DNA of 64,000 bases from Kitasatospora viridis (lineage in GTDB: Bacteria; Actinomycetota; Actinomycetes; Streptomycetales; Streptomycetaceae). The stretch spans positions 744,001-808,000 of the forward strand of contig NZ_VIWT01000001.1 in assembly GCF_007829815.1 (NCBI RefSeq), written 5' to 3'. Of this stretch, positions 44,301 through 52,035 are shown in pieces; position 1 is the first letter of the stretch; every line of letters begins with the position of its first letter. The notes under the pieces are model-generated. The model saw nothing but the letters and a program-made list of their open reading frames with translations, was not told the origin of the DNA and ran no database searches. Both the position numbers and the translations under genes were made by a program.

Positions 44301-46016
44301 GAAGGCGCGCTCGGTCGCGGCGGTCAGCTCGGCGGCCAGCTCCGCCTCGACCTTCTCCAGTGCCGCCAGGTCGAGTTGGGGCAGGTCGCGCAGGGCGCGG
44401 GTGCGGCCCTGGGCCTGGCGCAGCTCGGCGAGCAGCCCGGTCCAGGCGTCGGCGTCGGCGGGCGGCTCGCCATGCGAGCGGCGCAGCAGGGCGGCGGCCT
44501 CGCCGGCGGCCCGTTCCAGCGCCTGTGCGGCGCGGCCGGCCAGCGCCCGGATCCGGTCCTGTTCGGCGGCCACCTGCTCGGCGGCTTCGCGCAGTTCGGC
44601 GAGCGGTTCGAGCAGGCCGGTGTCGCCGAGCCAGTAGTGGCGGTCGGCGGTCCTGGCGCAGGCGTCCAGGATCAGCTCGGCGGCCGTCTCCGGCCCCGAC
44701 GCGTCGGCGGCCGCGGTGGCGGTGCGGACCACGTCGAGGCAGTCGGCGATGCCGCGCACCAGGTCGGCGTTGCCGATCCGGGCCAGCGGTCCGTCGCCGA
44801 CGGGTTGGGCGGCGGCGTGGTCGGCGGACTGGAACGGGGTCTGCCAGAGCTGGAGTTCGTGGGTGCGGACCGGCTCGCGGTCCGGCTTGAGCAGCACCAG
44901 GGTGCCGTCGGGGAGCAGGGTGTGCGCGGCGCCGTGCAGGGCGGCGGCGGCCTCGCGGCGGACCGTGTTCCAGGGCAGCAGCAGGACTTGGGCGTGCCCG
45001 GGTCGGCGCAGCACGTAGAGCAGGTCCTCGCCGTTGGGCGAGGGCAGCACGGCGTCGAAGCGCAGGCCGCTCTGGCCCTGGGCGCCCTCGGTGCGGAACG
45101 CCCGGTGGGTGCCGTCGGCCAGTTCGTAGCCGCCGGGGAAGATCAGGCCCTGCTCGGCGGGCAGCAGCCGGGCGCCGAGGCCGAGCGAGTCCTGCCGGCG
45201 CACCGATCCGGTGCGGGTGTTGACGACCAGGTAGCGGTCGGCCGGCTCGTTGTAGGGGCGGATCCGCAGGAGCAGCAGCGGTCCGGTCTCGGCGTAGGCG
45301 ACGGTGGCGTCCGCCAGGCTCTGCAGCGGCTCGACCACCTCCTCCTCGTACAGCGGCCGGTCTCCGGGCAGCGCGTGGACGGTCAGGCTGCCGCCGGTGG
45401 TGGCGACGGAGACGGCGCCCCCGCCGCCCTCGATCCGGATCCGCCCGCGGTCGTGGTGCTCGCGCCCGGTGACGGTCCACGGCAGCTCGTAGGCGGGCGG
45501 CTGCGGGAGGTCGCGTTCGCCGTGGTTGCCCAGGTACTCGACCTGATGGTCCGTCAACTGCCAGCTGAGCACCCGCTGGTCGCCGTCGTTCTCGCCCGTG
45601 CGGAAGACCGCGAGCAGCCGCCCGGAGGGGGTGCGCAGCAGGTCGGCGAGGCGGGCGTCGCGGTAGTAGCGGAGCAGTTCGGCCAGGTCGCGGTGGAACC
45701 GCTCGTCGTCGAGCAGGCCGGGCACGGCGCCGCTGTCCAGCGCCGTGCCGTCGGGGGCGTGCAGCGAGAGCAGGCCGGCGCCGAGGTCGGGGGCGGTGGT
45801 GCCCAGCAGCAGCGCGCCGGGGCGCACCGCGACGATCCCGCAGGCCGCGCCCTCCCCCGCGGTGCGCGGCCGGGCGGAGGCCGCGAGCTCAAGCGCCCGG
45901 GCGCCGAAGGCCTCCTGCCGGTGGGCGTTCAACTCCGCCGCCCGCCGCCCCAGTTCCGCCGCGCGCTCGGCGAGCCGTGCCCGCAGGATCTGGTAGGTGC
46001 CGCCCTCGACGCCCAT
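41280..46016 (-). CDS. Giant AAA ATPase of the flotillin operon (annotated in relatives as DNA repair ATPase)
   Basis: 1578 residues. The first ~50 residues are helical (LRARLAERAAELGRRAAELN). About 55-460 look like a WD/propeller-type beta region (LLSLHAPDGTALDSG, LLVRIRPYN-like strands, VLLPWNTVRREAAA). About 480-1000 are long Ala/Glu/Arg-rich coiled coils. The AAA module is C-terminal: Walker A PPGYGKTTLLEYVADRLG (about 1242), Walker B VLLHVDDIQHVS (about 1305) and sensor 1 VCLAGNPYTANG (about 1355). It follows the flotillin gene by 87 bp and is probably membrane-associated through it. The DNA-repair label is untested. Confidence 0.85.
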   Translation of the reverse strand: MGVEGGTYQILRARLAERAAELGRRAAELNAHRQEAFGARALELAASARPRTAGEGAACGIVAVRPGALLLGTTAPDLGAGLLSLHAPDGTALDSGAVPGLLDDERFHRDLAELLRYYRDARLADLLRTPSGRLLAVFRTGENDGDQRVLSWQLTDHQVEYLGNHGERDLPQPPAYELPWTVTGREHHDRGRIRIEGGGGAVSVATTGGSLTVHALPGDRPLYEEEVVEPLQSLADATVAYAETGPLLLLRIRPYNEPADRYLVVNTRTGSVRRQDSLGLGARLLPAEQGLIFPGGYELADGTHRAFRTEGAQGQSGLRFDAVLPSPNGEDLLYVLRRPGHAQVLLLPWNTVRREAAAALHGAAHTLLPDGTLVLLKPDREPVRTHELQLWQTPFQSADHAAAQPVGDGPLARIGNADLVRGIADCLDVVRTATAAADASGPETAAELILDACARTADRHYWLGDTGLLEPLAELREAAEQVAAEQDRIRALAGRAAQALERAAGEAAALLRRSHGEPPADADAWTGLLAELRQAQGRTRALRDLPQLDLAALEKVEAELAAELTAATERAFAFFAGPDAFAAPLDAARAAAEHAESVTTAAEATALADRLTEQADALATVTDLVTGAVAADPTAGTAVLLTIGEVLSAVNRARAVLANRRRALLDAEHRAAHAAESALLAQATTAALAAADTPAGCDDQLARLLLRVDALEARFAEAEDLAADLAVRREELKQAFAARRQTLLDEAAARADRIAASAERALAALRRRLAGQTSATEIHAAQAADPMAVRVRAAAAELRGLDDQVRAQELLDALSGAVGTALRDLRDRADLSADGGASVRLGRHRFAVRREPVELTLQPEGEGLAFLVTGTGYRSPADLPQLLAGREFWTQPLVSESPALYRAEYLAAGLLSAAEDGEEPLLDQVRRAAERAYDEGYERGVHDHDAALILDALLRLRAGAGLLEHPAPVRAAAQLFWAHGADGGQRAGWQRRARSLARAADHFGAAGSAAARSELAAELSSAAGQFADSLGLLGAAARTGDYLLAELADPREGFAAAGTARTLLDGFRQTAGAAALADDLRALADDLPARHQLAAAWLGSYAGPDAEGLDEAVAQLCAPELPRYPVDAPVGETVTGLLGAHPRLTDGRLTVRIDQLPDLARSFREERAPAFRAFQRRRADLLAAERTRLRLDDYRPRPLAGFVRNQLIDQVYLPLLGDNLAKQLGTLDAGAGADRSGLLLLLSPPGYGKTTLLEYVADRLGLLMVRADGPALGTATTSLDPDRAPDAAARREVEKIVFALEAGSNVLLHVDDIQHVSAELLQKFIPLCDTQRRIEAVSGGTARSFDLRGRRFAVCLAGNPYTANGERFEIPDMLANRADVWNLGEVLTGHQDLFALSFLENALAANPVLAPLAGADPADLRLLVALADGDPAAQADQLTQPVAELERAVATLTRLRRVQRTVLAVNSAYIASAAQAETTRTEPPFLLQGSYRTMAQLAARVDPVQTDAEVEALLDDHYLAEARTLGSAAEANLLALAHLRGRATPEQAARWGVLRSAHSAGSSGQPSSLAPSTAVSNV

Positions 46017-46103
46017 GGCTGTTCCCGTTTCCCCTTGCCTGACTGGTGTTCTGACGGACTGTCGGGCAGCGGACTACTTGTCCGCTGCCCGTCGGACGTT
46101 GGA

Positions 46104-48485
46104 CTACTTGCCCGTGCCGCTGCCCGCGCCGCTGCCCGTGCCGTTGCCCGCTGCGTTGCCCGCTGCGTTGACGACGACCCGCACCGGCTCGGCCGGGAGG
46201 ACGCCGTCACCGGCACTGCCCAGCAGCCGGGTCAGCATCGCCAGGTTCCACGGTCCGCCGGCCGCCAGGCCGCGCAGCACCTCGGTCGCGTCGTCGCTGA
46301 ACTTGCGCTCGCCGCTCAGCCAGTCGGCGCCCAGTGCCTGGACGATGTCCGAGCCCTGCACCGCCCCGTCGATCGACTTGCCGAAGGAGATCGCGCCGAC
46401 CAGCTTGTCCAGGAAGACGCTGTCACCGCCGACGATGTCGATGTCCGCGCTCTCCAGGCCGGCCGCCAGCACCGACGCCTGCGCCTCGGCCACCTTCGCC
46501 TGGACCTCCAGCTGGGCCATCCGGACGTCCTTGTCGGCGGCCAGTCGCAGCCGGAACTCCTCGTGCGAGCGGGAGACCTCGTCGAGGGCGGCCATCGCAA
46601 TCGCCTTCTTCTCCAGGCCTGCGGCCTCGCCGAGCAGCTTCTCCCGGATGCCGGCGGCCTCCGCGCTCGCCATCCGCTCGGCCACCGCGGCCTCCGCCAG
46701 GCCGACCTTCTCGATCGCCTCGGCCTTCTCCTTCAGACCGGCCGCCTCGCTCTCCAGCCGGGCCCGGACACCGGCCGCGTCGGCCAGCAGCTTCTCCCGG
46801 ATGCCCGCCGCCTCCGCGTTGGCCTTGCTCTCGGCCACCGCGGCCTCCGCCAGGCCGACCTTCTGGATCGCGGCCGCCTTCTCCTGCAGGCCCGCGGCCT
46901 CACTCTCCAGGCGGGCCCGGACGCCGGACGCATCGGCCAGCAGCTTCTCCCGGATGCCGGCGGCCTCGGCGTTGGCCTTGCGCTCCGCGACGGCGGCCTC
47001 GGCCAGACCGACCTTCTCGATCGCCTCCGCCTTCTCCTTCAGACCGGCCGCCTCGCCCTCCAGCCGGGCCCGGACACCGGCCGCGTCGGCCAGCGCCTGA
47101 CGCTCCGCCACCTCGGCCTCGGCCAGTCCGACCGCACCGGCCAGCGCCCGCTCGCCCTCGGCCCGGCGCAGGTTGGCGGCGGCCTCCAGCTCGGCGCTCT
47201 TCTGGCCGGCCTCGGCCAGCACCAGCTGCTCCTTGGCCCGCAGGTGCGCGGTCTGCTCGGCGACCTCGGCCGCCTTGATGTCCTTGACCAGCTGCTCCTG
47301 CGCCTCCGCCTCGGCGGCGATGATCACACTCTGCCGGGTGCGCTCGGCCTCCTGGACCACCCGGACCCGCTTGATCTCCTCCTCCTGCTCGGCGACGGTG
47401 CGCTCGACCGCGATCCGCTCGCGCACCACCTCGGCAACCCCGCGCTTCTCGGCCTCGACCTCCTTCTCCATCTCGGCCTTGGCCAGCTGCACCTCGCGGT
47501 CGCGGTTGACCACCTCCAGCATCCGGTCCTTCTCGATCCGCTCGGTCTCCACCGCGAGCACCCGCTCGCGGTTCTTCTCGGCGACGGCGATCTCCCGCTG
47601 CTGGTTCTCCCGCTGCACGCCGAGCAGTTCCTCGGTGCGCAGCGCGGCGCCCTGCGCCTTGAGCCGCTCCTCCTCCTGCACCTGCGCGGTGGCGGCCTCC
47701 TCCTGGGCCTTCAGCGTCTCGATGCCCTTGCGCTGGCGGATCTCCGCCTCGGCCCGGCGGCGCTCCAGCTCCAGCACCGCCTCGCGGGCGTCGACGTCCT
47801 GCCGGGTGATCTCCATCTGCTCGTTGCGCTGGAAGTCGTTGGTGCGGATGTGCTCCAGCGCGGTCAGCTCGGTGATCTTCCGGATGCCCTGGGCGTCCAG
47901 GATGTTGGTCGGGTCCAGCTGGGCGAGCGGCGTCTGCTCCAGGTGGTCGATCGCCGCGTCCTCCAGGTGGTAGCCGTTCAGGTCGGTGCCGATCGCCGCG
48001 ATGATGCGGTCGCGGAACTCCTCGCGGTGGGTGTAGAGGTCGGCGAAGTCCAGCTGCTTGCCGACGGTGCGCAGCGCCTCGGCGAACTTGGAGCTGAACA
48101 GGTTCTGCAGGGTCTCCTGGTGGCTGGCCCGCTCGGTGCCGATCGCCTGGGCGACCTTGACGACGTCCTCGACCGTCTTGTTCACCCGGACGAAGAAGGT
48201 GATCTGGATGTCGGCGCGGATGTTGTCCTTGCAGATCATGCCCTCCTTGCCGGCCCGGTGGATCTCGATGGCCTTCACCGAGATGTCCATGACCTCCGCG
48301 CGGTGCACCATCGGCAGCACCAGCGCGCCGGTGAAGGTGACGGCGACGCCCTTGGGACGGGAGATGATCAGGGCCTCGCCCTGCACCACCTTGCGGAACA
48401 GCCGACCGAAGAGCAGCAGCGTGCCCAGGCCGATGAGCAGGAGGACGGCGACGAGCACACCGATACCGATGGTGACGACAGACAT
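46104..48485 (-). CDS. Flotillin-like (SPFH/YqiK) protein
   Basis: 793 residues. N-terminal membrane helix VVTIGIGVLVAVLLLIGLG, then the SPFH/band-7 domain (about 35-240: ALIISRPKGVAVTFTGALVL and NIRADIQITFFVRVNKTVED). A long coiled coil follows (about 250-640), within which residues 453-637 contain a near-perfect repeat of up to 51 residues. The tail ends in a Gly/Ala/Asn/Ser-rich stretch. Flotillins form membrane scaffolds; this one is longer than the usual 500-680 residues because of the repeat. It lies 78 bp after the YqiJ-like gene and 87 bp before the AAA ATPase gene. Confidence 0.92.
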   Translation of the reverse strand: MSVVTIGIGVLVAVLLLIGLGTLLLFGRLFRKVVQGEALIISRPKGVAVTFTGALVLPMVHRAEVMDISVKAIEIHRAGKEGMICKDNIRADIQITFFVRVNKTVEDVVKVAQAIGTERASHQETLQNLFSSKFAEALRTVGKQLDFADLYTHREEFRDRIIAAIGTDLNGYHLEDAAIDHLEQTPLAQLDPTNILDAQGIRKITELTALEHIRTNDFQRNEQMEITRQDVDAREAVLELERRRAEAEIRQRKGIETLKAQEEAATAQVQEEERLKAQGAALRTEELLGVQRENQQREIAVAEKNRERVLAVETERIEKDRMLEVVNRDREVQLAKAEMEKEVEAEKRGVAEVVRERIAVERTVAEQEEEIKRVRVVQEAERTRQSVIIAAEAEAQEQLVKDIKAAEVAEQTAHLRAKEQLVLAEAGQKSAELEAAANLRRAEGERALAGAVGLAEAEVAERQALADAAGVRARLEGEAAGLKEKAEAIEKVGLAEAAVAERKANAEAAGIREKLLADASGVRARLESEAAGLQEKAAAIQKVGLAEAAVAESKANAEAAGIREKLLADAAGVRARLESEAAGLKEKAEAIEKVGLAEAAVAERMASAEAAGIREKLLGEAAGLEKKAIAMAALDEVSRSHEEFRLRLAADKDVRMAQLEVQAKVAEAQASVLAAGLESADIDIVGGDSVFLDKLVGAISFGKSIDGAVQGSDIVQALGADWLSGERKFSDDATEVLRGLAAGGPWNLAMLTRLLGSAGDGVLPAEPVRVVVNAAGNAAGNGTGSGAGSGTGK
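46575..47129 (-). repeat. Coiled-coil repeat region in flotillin
   Basis: Unit starts lie at 47129, 47009, 46856 and 46703. The two middle units are 153 bp (51 residues) and nearly identical; the first (40 residues) and last (43 residues) are partial. The unit opens GLAEAAVAER and contains AEAAGIREKLLAD and VRARLESEAAGL. It grew by in-frame tandem duplication and should lengthen the coiled coil. Confidence 0.9.
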
Positions 48486-48563
48486 GGCTGTTCCCTTGGA
48501 CTGACTGGTGCCAGGAATGATCGAATGAGTTGACGGACCGACGACGGCGCAGCCGACGTCGCG

Positions 48564-49229
48564 TCAGGTGGCGGAGGCCGGGGCGGGCATGACCCAGAAG
48601 TACTCGCCCTCGGCGTCGTAGTCGTAGATGAGCGCGGCGGCTCCCGCCCGCAGCTCACCGCCCGGGCCGGCTGCGTCGTCGAGGCTCTGCCGGACCTGCA
48701 CCACGGCGGAGGAGCCGTCGGCCGCGCGCACCTCGGCCTGGCCGAAGTCCGGCCCGACCCGGCCGGTGCGGATCACGCAGCCCAGGCCCACGAAGTCCCG
48801 GCGGGTCGGCGGCGGGGCCGGCTCCGGCATCAGCCGCCGCAGCGGCAGCACCGACAGGCGGGCCCCCACCCACCCGGTGGCCAGCGCCAACGGCAGCGCG
48901 AGCCAGCCGGCACCTCCCCCGCCACCGAGCCAGACCCCGCCCGCCAGTGAGCCGAACCAGGCGAAGGCGATCACCAGTGACACCGCCACCGTGATCGGCA
49001 CTCCGCCCAGGCCCAGCACGCGCTGCAGGCCGCCGTGGCCGTGCCGGTGGCCATGGCCGTGACCGTGGTCTTGGCCATGGCCGTTCCCGTAGCCGCCGTG
49101 GTGCCCCCGGGCCCCGTGCAGATGCGCTCCCCCGACGAGCACCAGCACCCAGTAACCCACCACCACGACCAGCGCGAAGGTGAAGACCGCGGTCGGAAAC
49201 CCGGTCACCGCCCCCAGAAAGCCCCGCAC
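48564..49229 (-). CDS. YqiJ-like membrane protein with His-rich loop and OB-fold tail
   Basis: 221 residues from the GTG at 49229. Membrane helix 1 is TAVFTFALVVVVGYWVLVLV, then a His/Gly-rich loop (about 37-66; HGHGHGHRHGHGG) and two more hydrophobic stretches (VPITVAVSLVIAFAWFGSLA and WLALPLALATGWVGARL). The C-terminal ~90 residues look like an OB fold (FVGLGCVIRTGRVGPDFGQA, VQVRQSLDD). This is the partner arrangement of E. coli YqiJ with the flotillin YqiK. The His-rich loop could bind divalent metal; that part is not typical. Confidence 0.8.
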   Translation of the reverse strand: MRGFLGAVTGFPTAVFTFALVVVVGYWVLVLVGGAHLHGARGHHGGYGNGHGQDHGHGHGHRHGHGGLQRVLGLGGVPITVAVSLVIAFAWFGSLAGGVWLGGGGGAGWLALPLALATGWVGARLSVLPLRRLMPEPAPPPTRRDFVGLGCVIRTGRVGPDFGQAEVRAADGSSAVVQVRQSLDDAAGPGGELRAGAAALIYDYDAEGEYFWVMPAPASAT

Positions 49230-49403
49230 TGTGCTCGCCTGCCTCTACGCGTCCCCCGGCGGCTCCTCCGTGGAACCGCACGCGTCAGAGTGGCAGCGGC
49301 CCCGGCTCGCGCGCAGTGCGTGATCCCGGCAATCTTGACGCCCCCTTGACGTCCTGGATCAGCTCACAGGACCTTCACGCAACCGCCGAAGCACCGTCAG
49401 GCG

Positions 49404-50567
49404 TCAGGCGTGCCCCCGGGCCGCGGGGTAGCCCGCGGCATGCAGGATCCGGTCGAACTCCCTCATGCCGGTGAGGGCGATGTCCCTGCCGTGGCGCATG
49501 GTTTCAGCGCTCCTCCGGCGGTCCCGCGGTTCGTTCTCCAGGCCGAGCAACCGCGCGCCCTCCTCGAAGAGCCCGCCGCCCCGCGCCACTTCAGCGGCCA
49601 GTTCGGCGAGTTGTTCCCCCGTGTTCGCGTCGGTGACCAGCCCGGCGATCTCGGTGCGCAGCGCCGAGTTGCGCCTCAGGGCGTTGGCGACGTCGGTGGC
49701 GTGCTTGATCACCATGGGGATCTCACGCTGCGCCTGAACGGTTTCGTGCGGTCGGGGGTGAGCCGTGCGGTTCGGTTCGGTGGCGTGCGGCTCGTCGAGC
49801 CCGAAGCTCCGGACCGGAATCATCGCCAGCGTCGAGGACCTGGCGACCGCGTCCGAGGTCGGTTCCCAGGCCGAGCCGAACTGGGCCCGGTGGTACCCGA
49901 CCAGTTCGTGCTGCGGGCCCGCACCTGTCGAGTCCTCAGGATCGAGTACGGCTTGACCGGTCCCGGAGCTGTTGGCCTTGAGCTCAAGGAACTTGGCCTG
50001 GGCCTTCCTCGGAACGTACCGGATTCCGGCCCGCTCGTTCGCGGCGAGCCACGCGCTGAACTCCGCTACGTAGTCCGGGTCGCGGGGAAAGTCGGACATG
50101 TCGTATCCGGCTGCCTTGAGCTGAGCCAGGGCCTTGTGGTGCTGGGCGGTCTGGTCCATCCGGAAGCCCTCGGCCGCCTTCGCCCGGCTCTCCCCGGTCT
50201 GCCCGATTCCGCCGTAGGCCGGCGCCATGTCCGGCTTCGCCGGCCCGGACCACAGGTCGTACTGGCTTGTGTCGATGCCTTCCTCGGCCCCGTCGAGGAG
50301 CTGCGCGAGATTGGCGGCCTTCTGTGCGTAGAACTCCTCGGTGATCCGCTGGAGTTCGTTCGTCTTCTCGTTGAGGACGGCCTGACTGCGTGTCACGGGG
50401 CCGGAGCTGCGGGTCAGCTGCACGACGACGGCGTTCCCCGCCGTGGCCTGGAGGGCGAGGATGTTCCGCGCGGTCAGCGGGCTGGGGTGCGCAACGGAGC
50501 CGGACTGGCCGTGTGGCACCGTCCGCGCCACCGGTGGCTGCTGCTTGTCGGTGCCGATCGTCCGCAC
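49404..50567 (-). CDS. Protein with AGNAxV-type N-terminal motif (possible contractile-injection cargo)
   Basis: 387 residues from the GTG at 50567, preceded by GGCAGGAGGAAC. Residues 31-52 read TARNILALQATAGNAVVVQL, which matches the N-terminal LQxxAGNxAV signature recurrent in proteins encoded near extracellular contractile injection systems, often with DUF4157. The remainder has no recognised enzymatic domain; the C-terminal third is helical (IKHATDVANALRRNSALRTE and AGLVTDANTGEQLAELAAEV). No signal peptide, no sheath or tube genes in the window. It could be an orphan effector or toxin-like protein. Confidence 0.6.
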   Translation of the reverse strand: MRTIGTDKQQPPVARTVPHGQSGSVAHPSPLTARNILALQATAGNAVVVQLTRSSGPVTRSQAVLNEKTNELQRITEEFYAQKAANLAQLLDGAEEGIDTSQYDLWSGPAKPDMAPAYGGIGQTGESRAKAAEGFRMDQTAQHHKALAQLKAAGYDMSDFPRDPDYVAEFSAWLAANERAGIRYVPRKAQAKFLELKANSSGTGQAVLDPEDSTGAGPQHELVGYHRAQFGSAWEPTSDAVARSSTLAMIPVRSFGLDEPHATEPNRTAHPRPHETVQAQREIPMVIKHATDVANALRRNSALRTEIAGLVTDANTGEQLAELAAEVARGGGLFEEGARLLGLENEPRDRRRSAETMRHGRDIALTGMREFDRILHAAGYPAARGHA

Positions 50568-50706
50568 GTCGTTCCTCCTGCCCGATGAACCCGGTCTTCC
50601 TCGCGCCGTCCCGCTGCCACGTCTACTACGCGGGCCGGTGATCCGTCGCCACGAGCCGCCGACCGGAGCCGTTCGGGCAGCCGAACTGCCCGAACTGGCA
50701 GGGCCC

Positions 50707-51165
50707 TCAGTGGTGCCAGGCCTGGCCTCCGGTGTTGTGGATGAACCGCTGCAGGACCTTCAGCGTGGTCAGGTACTCCTCGTCGGAGACACCCGCGTGG
50801 CGCTCGGCCCAGAGGTCGCCCTGAAGGGCCGCCGCCTTGTCGAAGAGCGCCCGGCCTACGGGGGTCAGATCGAGTCGCCCCCCGGCGGCCTCGGAGACCC
50901 AGCCGCACTCGACGGCCGCGTCGATCTCGGCGTCCAGGGCGTCCTCCCCGGTGTCGAGGTAGTCGCGCAGCACTCGGGAGACGTCGTCGCGGGTCTTCGG
51001 CTCCGCAGCACGGGCGAGCTGGGCGAGCACCCACCACTGCGGCTGCGTGAGGGCGAGCTCGGCCAACGCGCCCCGAGTACGGCTGACGATGGCCTTGTAG
51101 GCCGCCCAACTCCAGTATCCGATCGGCTGCTTGATCAGTTCGGCATCGCTGTGCGAGTACTCCAC
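50707..51165 (-). CDS. MarR-family transcriptional regulator
   Basis: 152 residues from the GTG at 51165. Winged-helix pattern: ALTQPQWWVLAQLARAAEPK, then RDDVSRVLRDYLDTGEDALD and CGWVSEAAGGRLDLTPVGRA (the wing and following helix). The Trp-rich N-terminus (IGYWSWAAYKAIVSRTRGAL) forms the dimer helices. No adjacent operon partner is obvious; the next gene upstream is a decayed fragment. Confidence 0.85.
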   Translation of the reverse strand: MEYSHSDAELIKQPIGYWSWAAYKAIVSRTRGALAELALTQPQWWVLAQLARAAEPKTRDDVSRVLRDYLDTGEDALDAEIDAAVECGWVSEAAGGRLDLTPVGRALFDKAAALQGDLWAERHAGVSDEEYLTTLKVLQRFIHNTGGQAWHH

Positions 51166-51267
51166 GGCCGGGCCCTGCCCTTCTCGTTGATCCCGTCGAT
51201 GCAGTCAACGCTAGGAGTTCAAGCCGGCTTGAGGTCAAGCGCGACTGTGCGGCTGAACCCACGGAGC

Positions 51268-51381
51268 TCACAGTGAGCCGTGTGCGGTGATGACGGCCAA
51301 TTCGGAGAGCTGGCCGGCAGGGGTTTCCAGGACGCGGCCGAGGTGGTGCCTCAACCGTGTGGCGACCTCCGGGATGAGGAG
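51268..51381 (-). pseudogene. Phosphotransferase C-terminal fragment A
   Basis: A 37-residue remnant reading PEVATRLRHHLGRVLETPAG and SELAVIT before a stop. It is closely similar to the C-terminal part of fragment B at 52897, which retains more of the same gene. Everything upstream in this frame is unrelated. The original gene is lost here. Confidence 0.65.
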
Positions 51382-51399
51382 GCGAATGCCGCAACTTCT

Positions 51400-51531
51400 G
51401 GCGGGGCGAGCAAGAGCGACGCCGTCGAGAACCGCGATGTGGTGTGGGTTCCTCGAAACTCGGCGATCCGCGTCATCGACGCCGATACGCTCTACCCATC
51501 CGTCCTGGCTGCCCTGAAGGAGCAGACGTGA
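51400..51531 (+). pseudogene. C-terminal remnant translationally linked to the Nudix gene
   Basis: The frame reads NRDVVWVPRNSAIRVIDADT and LYPSVLAALKEQT and ends at 51531, overlapping the Nudix start by 4 bp (GTGA). The tail looks like a genuine protein C-terminus, but the upstream part runs antisense to phosphotransferase fragment A and has no start of its own. It was probably a gene coupled to the Nudix gene, now truncated. Confidence 0.4.
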
Positions 51532-51941
51532 CACAACTGACTGCCGAGGACCGTCCGGGCATCGCCGCCGCGATCGTGGTTCAGGAAGGCCGTGTCCTGA
51601 TGGTGAGGAGACGGGTGAGCGAGGGCCAGCTCTCCTGGCAGTTCCCGGCCGGTGAGATCGAGTCCGGTGAGTCGCCCGAGCAGGCAGCCGTCCGCGAGAC
51701 TGCGGAGGAGACCGGGCTCGATGTGACTGCAATCAAGCTCCTGGGTGAGCGCGTGCACCCGAAGACCGGCCGGCTGATGTCGTACACGGCCTGCGAGGTC
51801 GTCAGCGGCACCGCCGAGGTGGTCGACACGGAGGAGCTGGACCAGCTCGCCTGGGTGACTCTCGCCGAGATCCCCGAGTACGTGCCCTACGGTCTCTACG
51901 AGCCGGTGCAGCAATTCCTGGACACCACGCTCGGGAGCTGA
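51528..51941 (+). CDS. Nudix hydrolase
   Basis: 137 residues from the GTG at 51528. The Nudix box is complete: GEIESGESPEQAAVRETAEE followed by TGLDV, matching GX5EX7REUXEEXGU and coordinating Mg. The rest is a small alpha/beta fold (AAAIVVQEGRVLMVRRRVSE before it). It hydrolyses a nucleoside diphosphate-linked compound; the substrate cannot be told. Its start overlaps the upstream remnant's stop. Confidence 0.9.
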   Translation: MTQLTAEDRPGIAAAIVVQEGRVLMVRRRVSEGQLSWQFPAGEIESGESPEQAAVRETAEETGLDVTAIKLLGERVHPKTGRLMSYTACEVVSGTAEVVDTEELDQLAWVTLAEIPEYVPYGLYEPVQQFLDTTLGS

Positions 51942-52035
51942 CGACTCAAACTCGGCGAAGGCTCTGTGGGCGGCGAGGTCGGCTCTATCTCAGTTAGCGT
52001 TAAAGGCAATTGACACTACGACAGAGAGTAAGGCC

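Noticed and set aside
43080..48533. 1817-residue open frame on the plus strand
   Set aside because: Runs antisense through the giant ATPase and flotillin genes; composition is low-complexity Gly/Leu/Arg and matches no fold.
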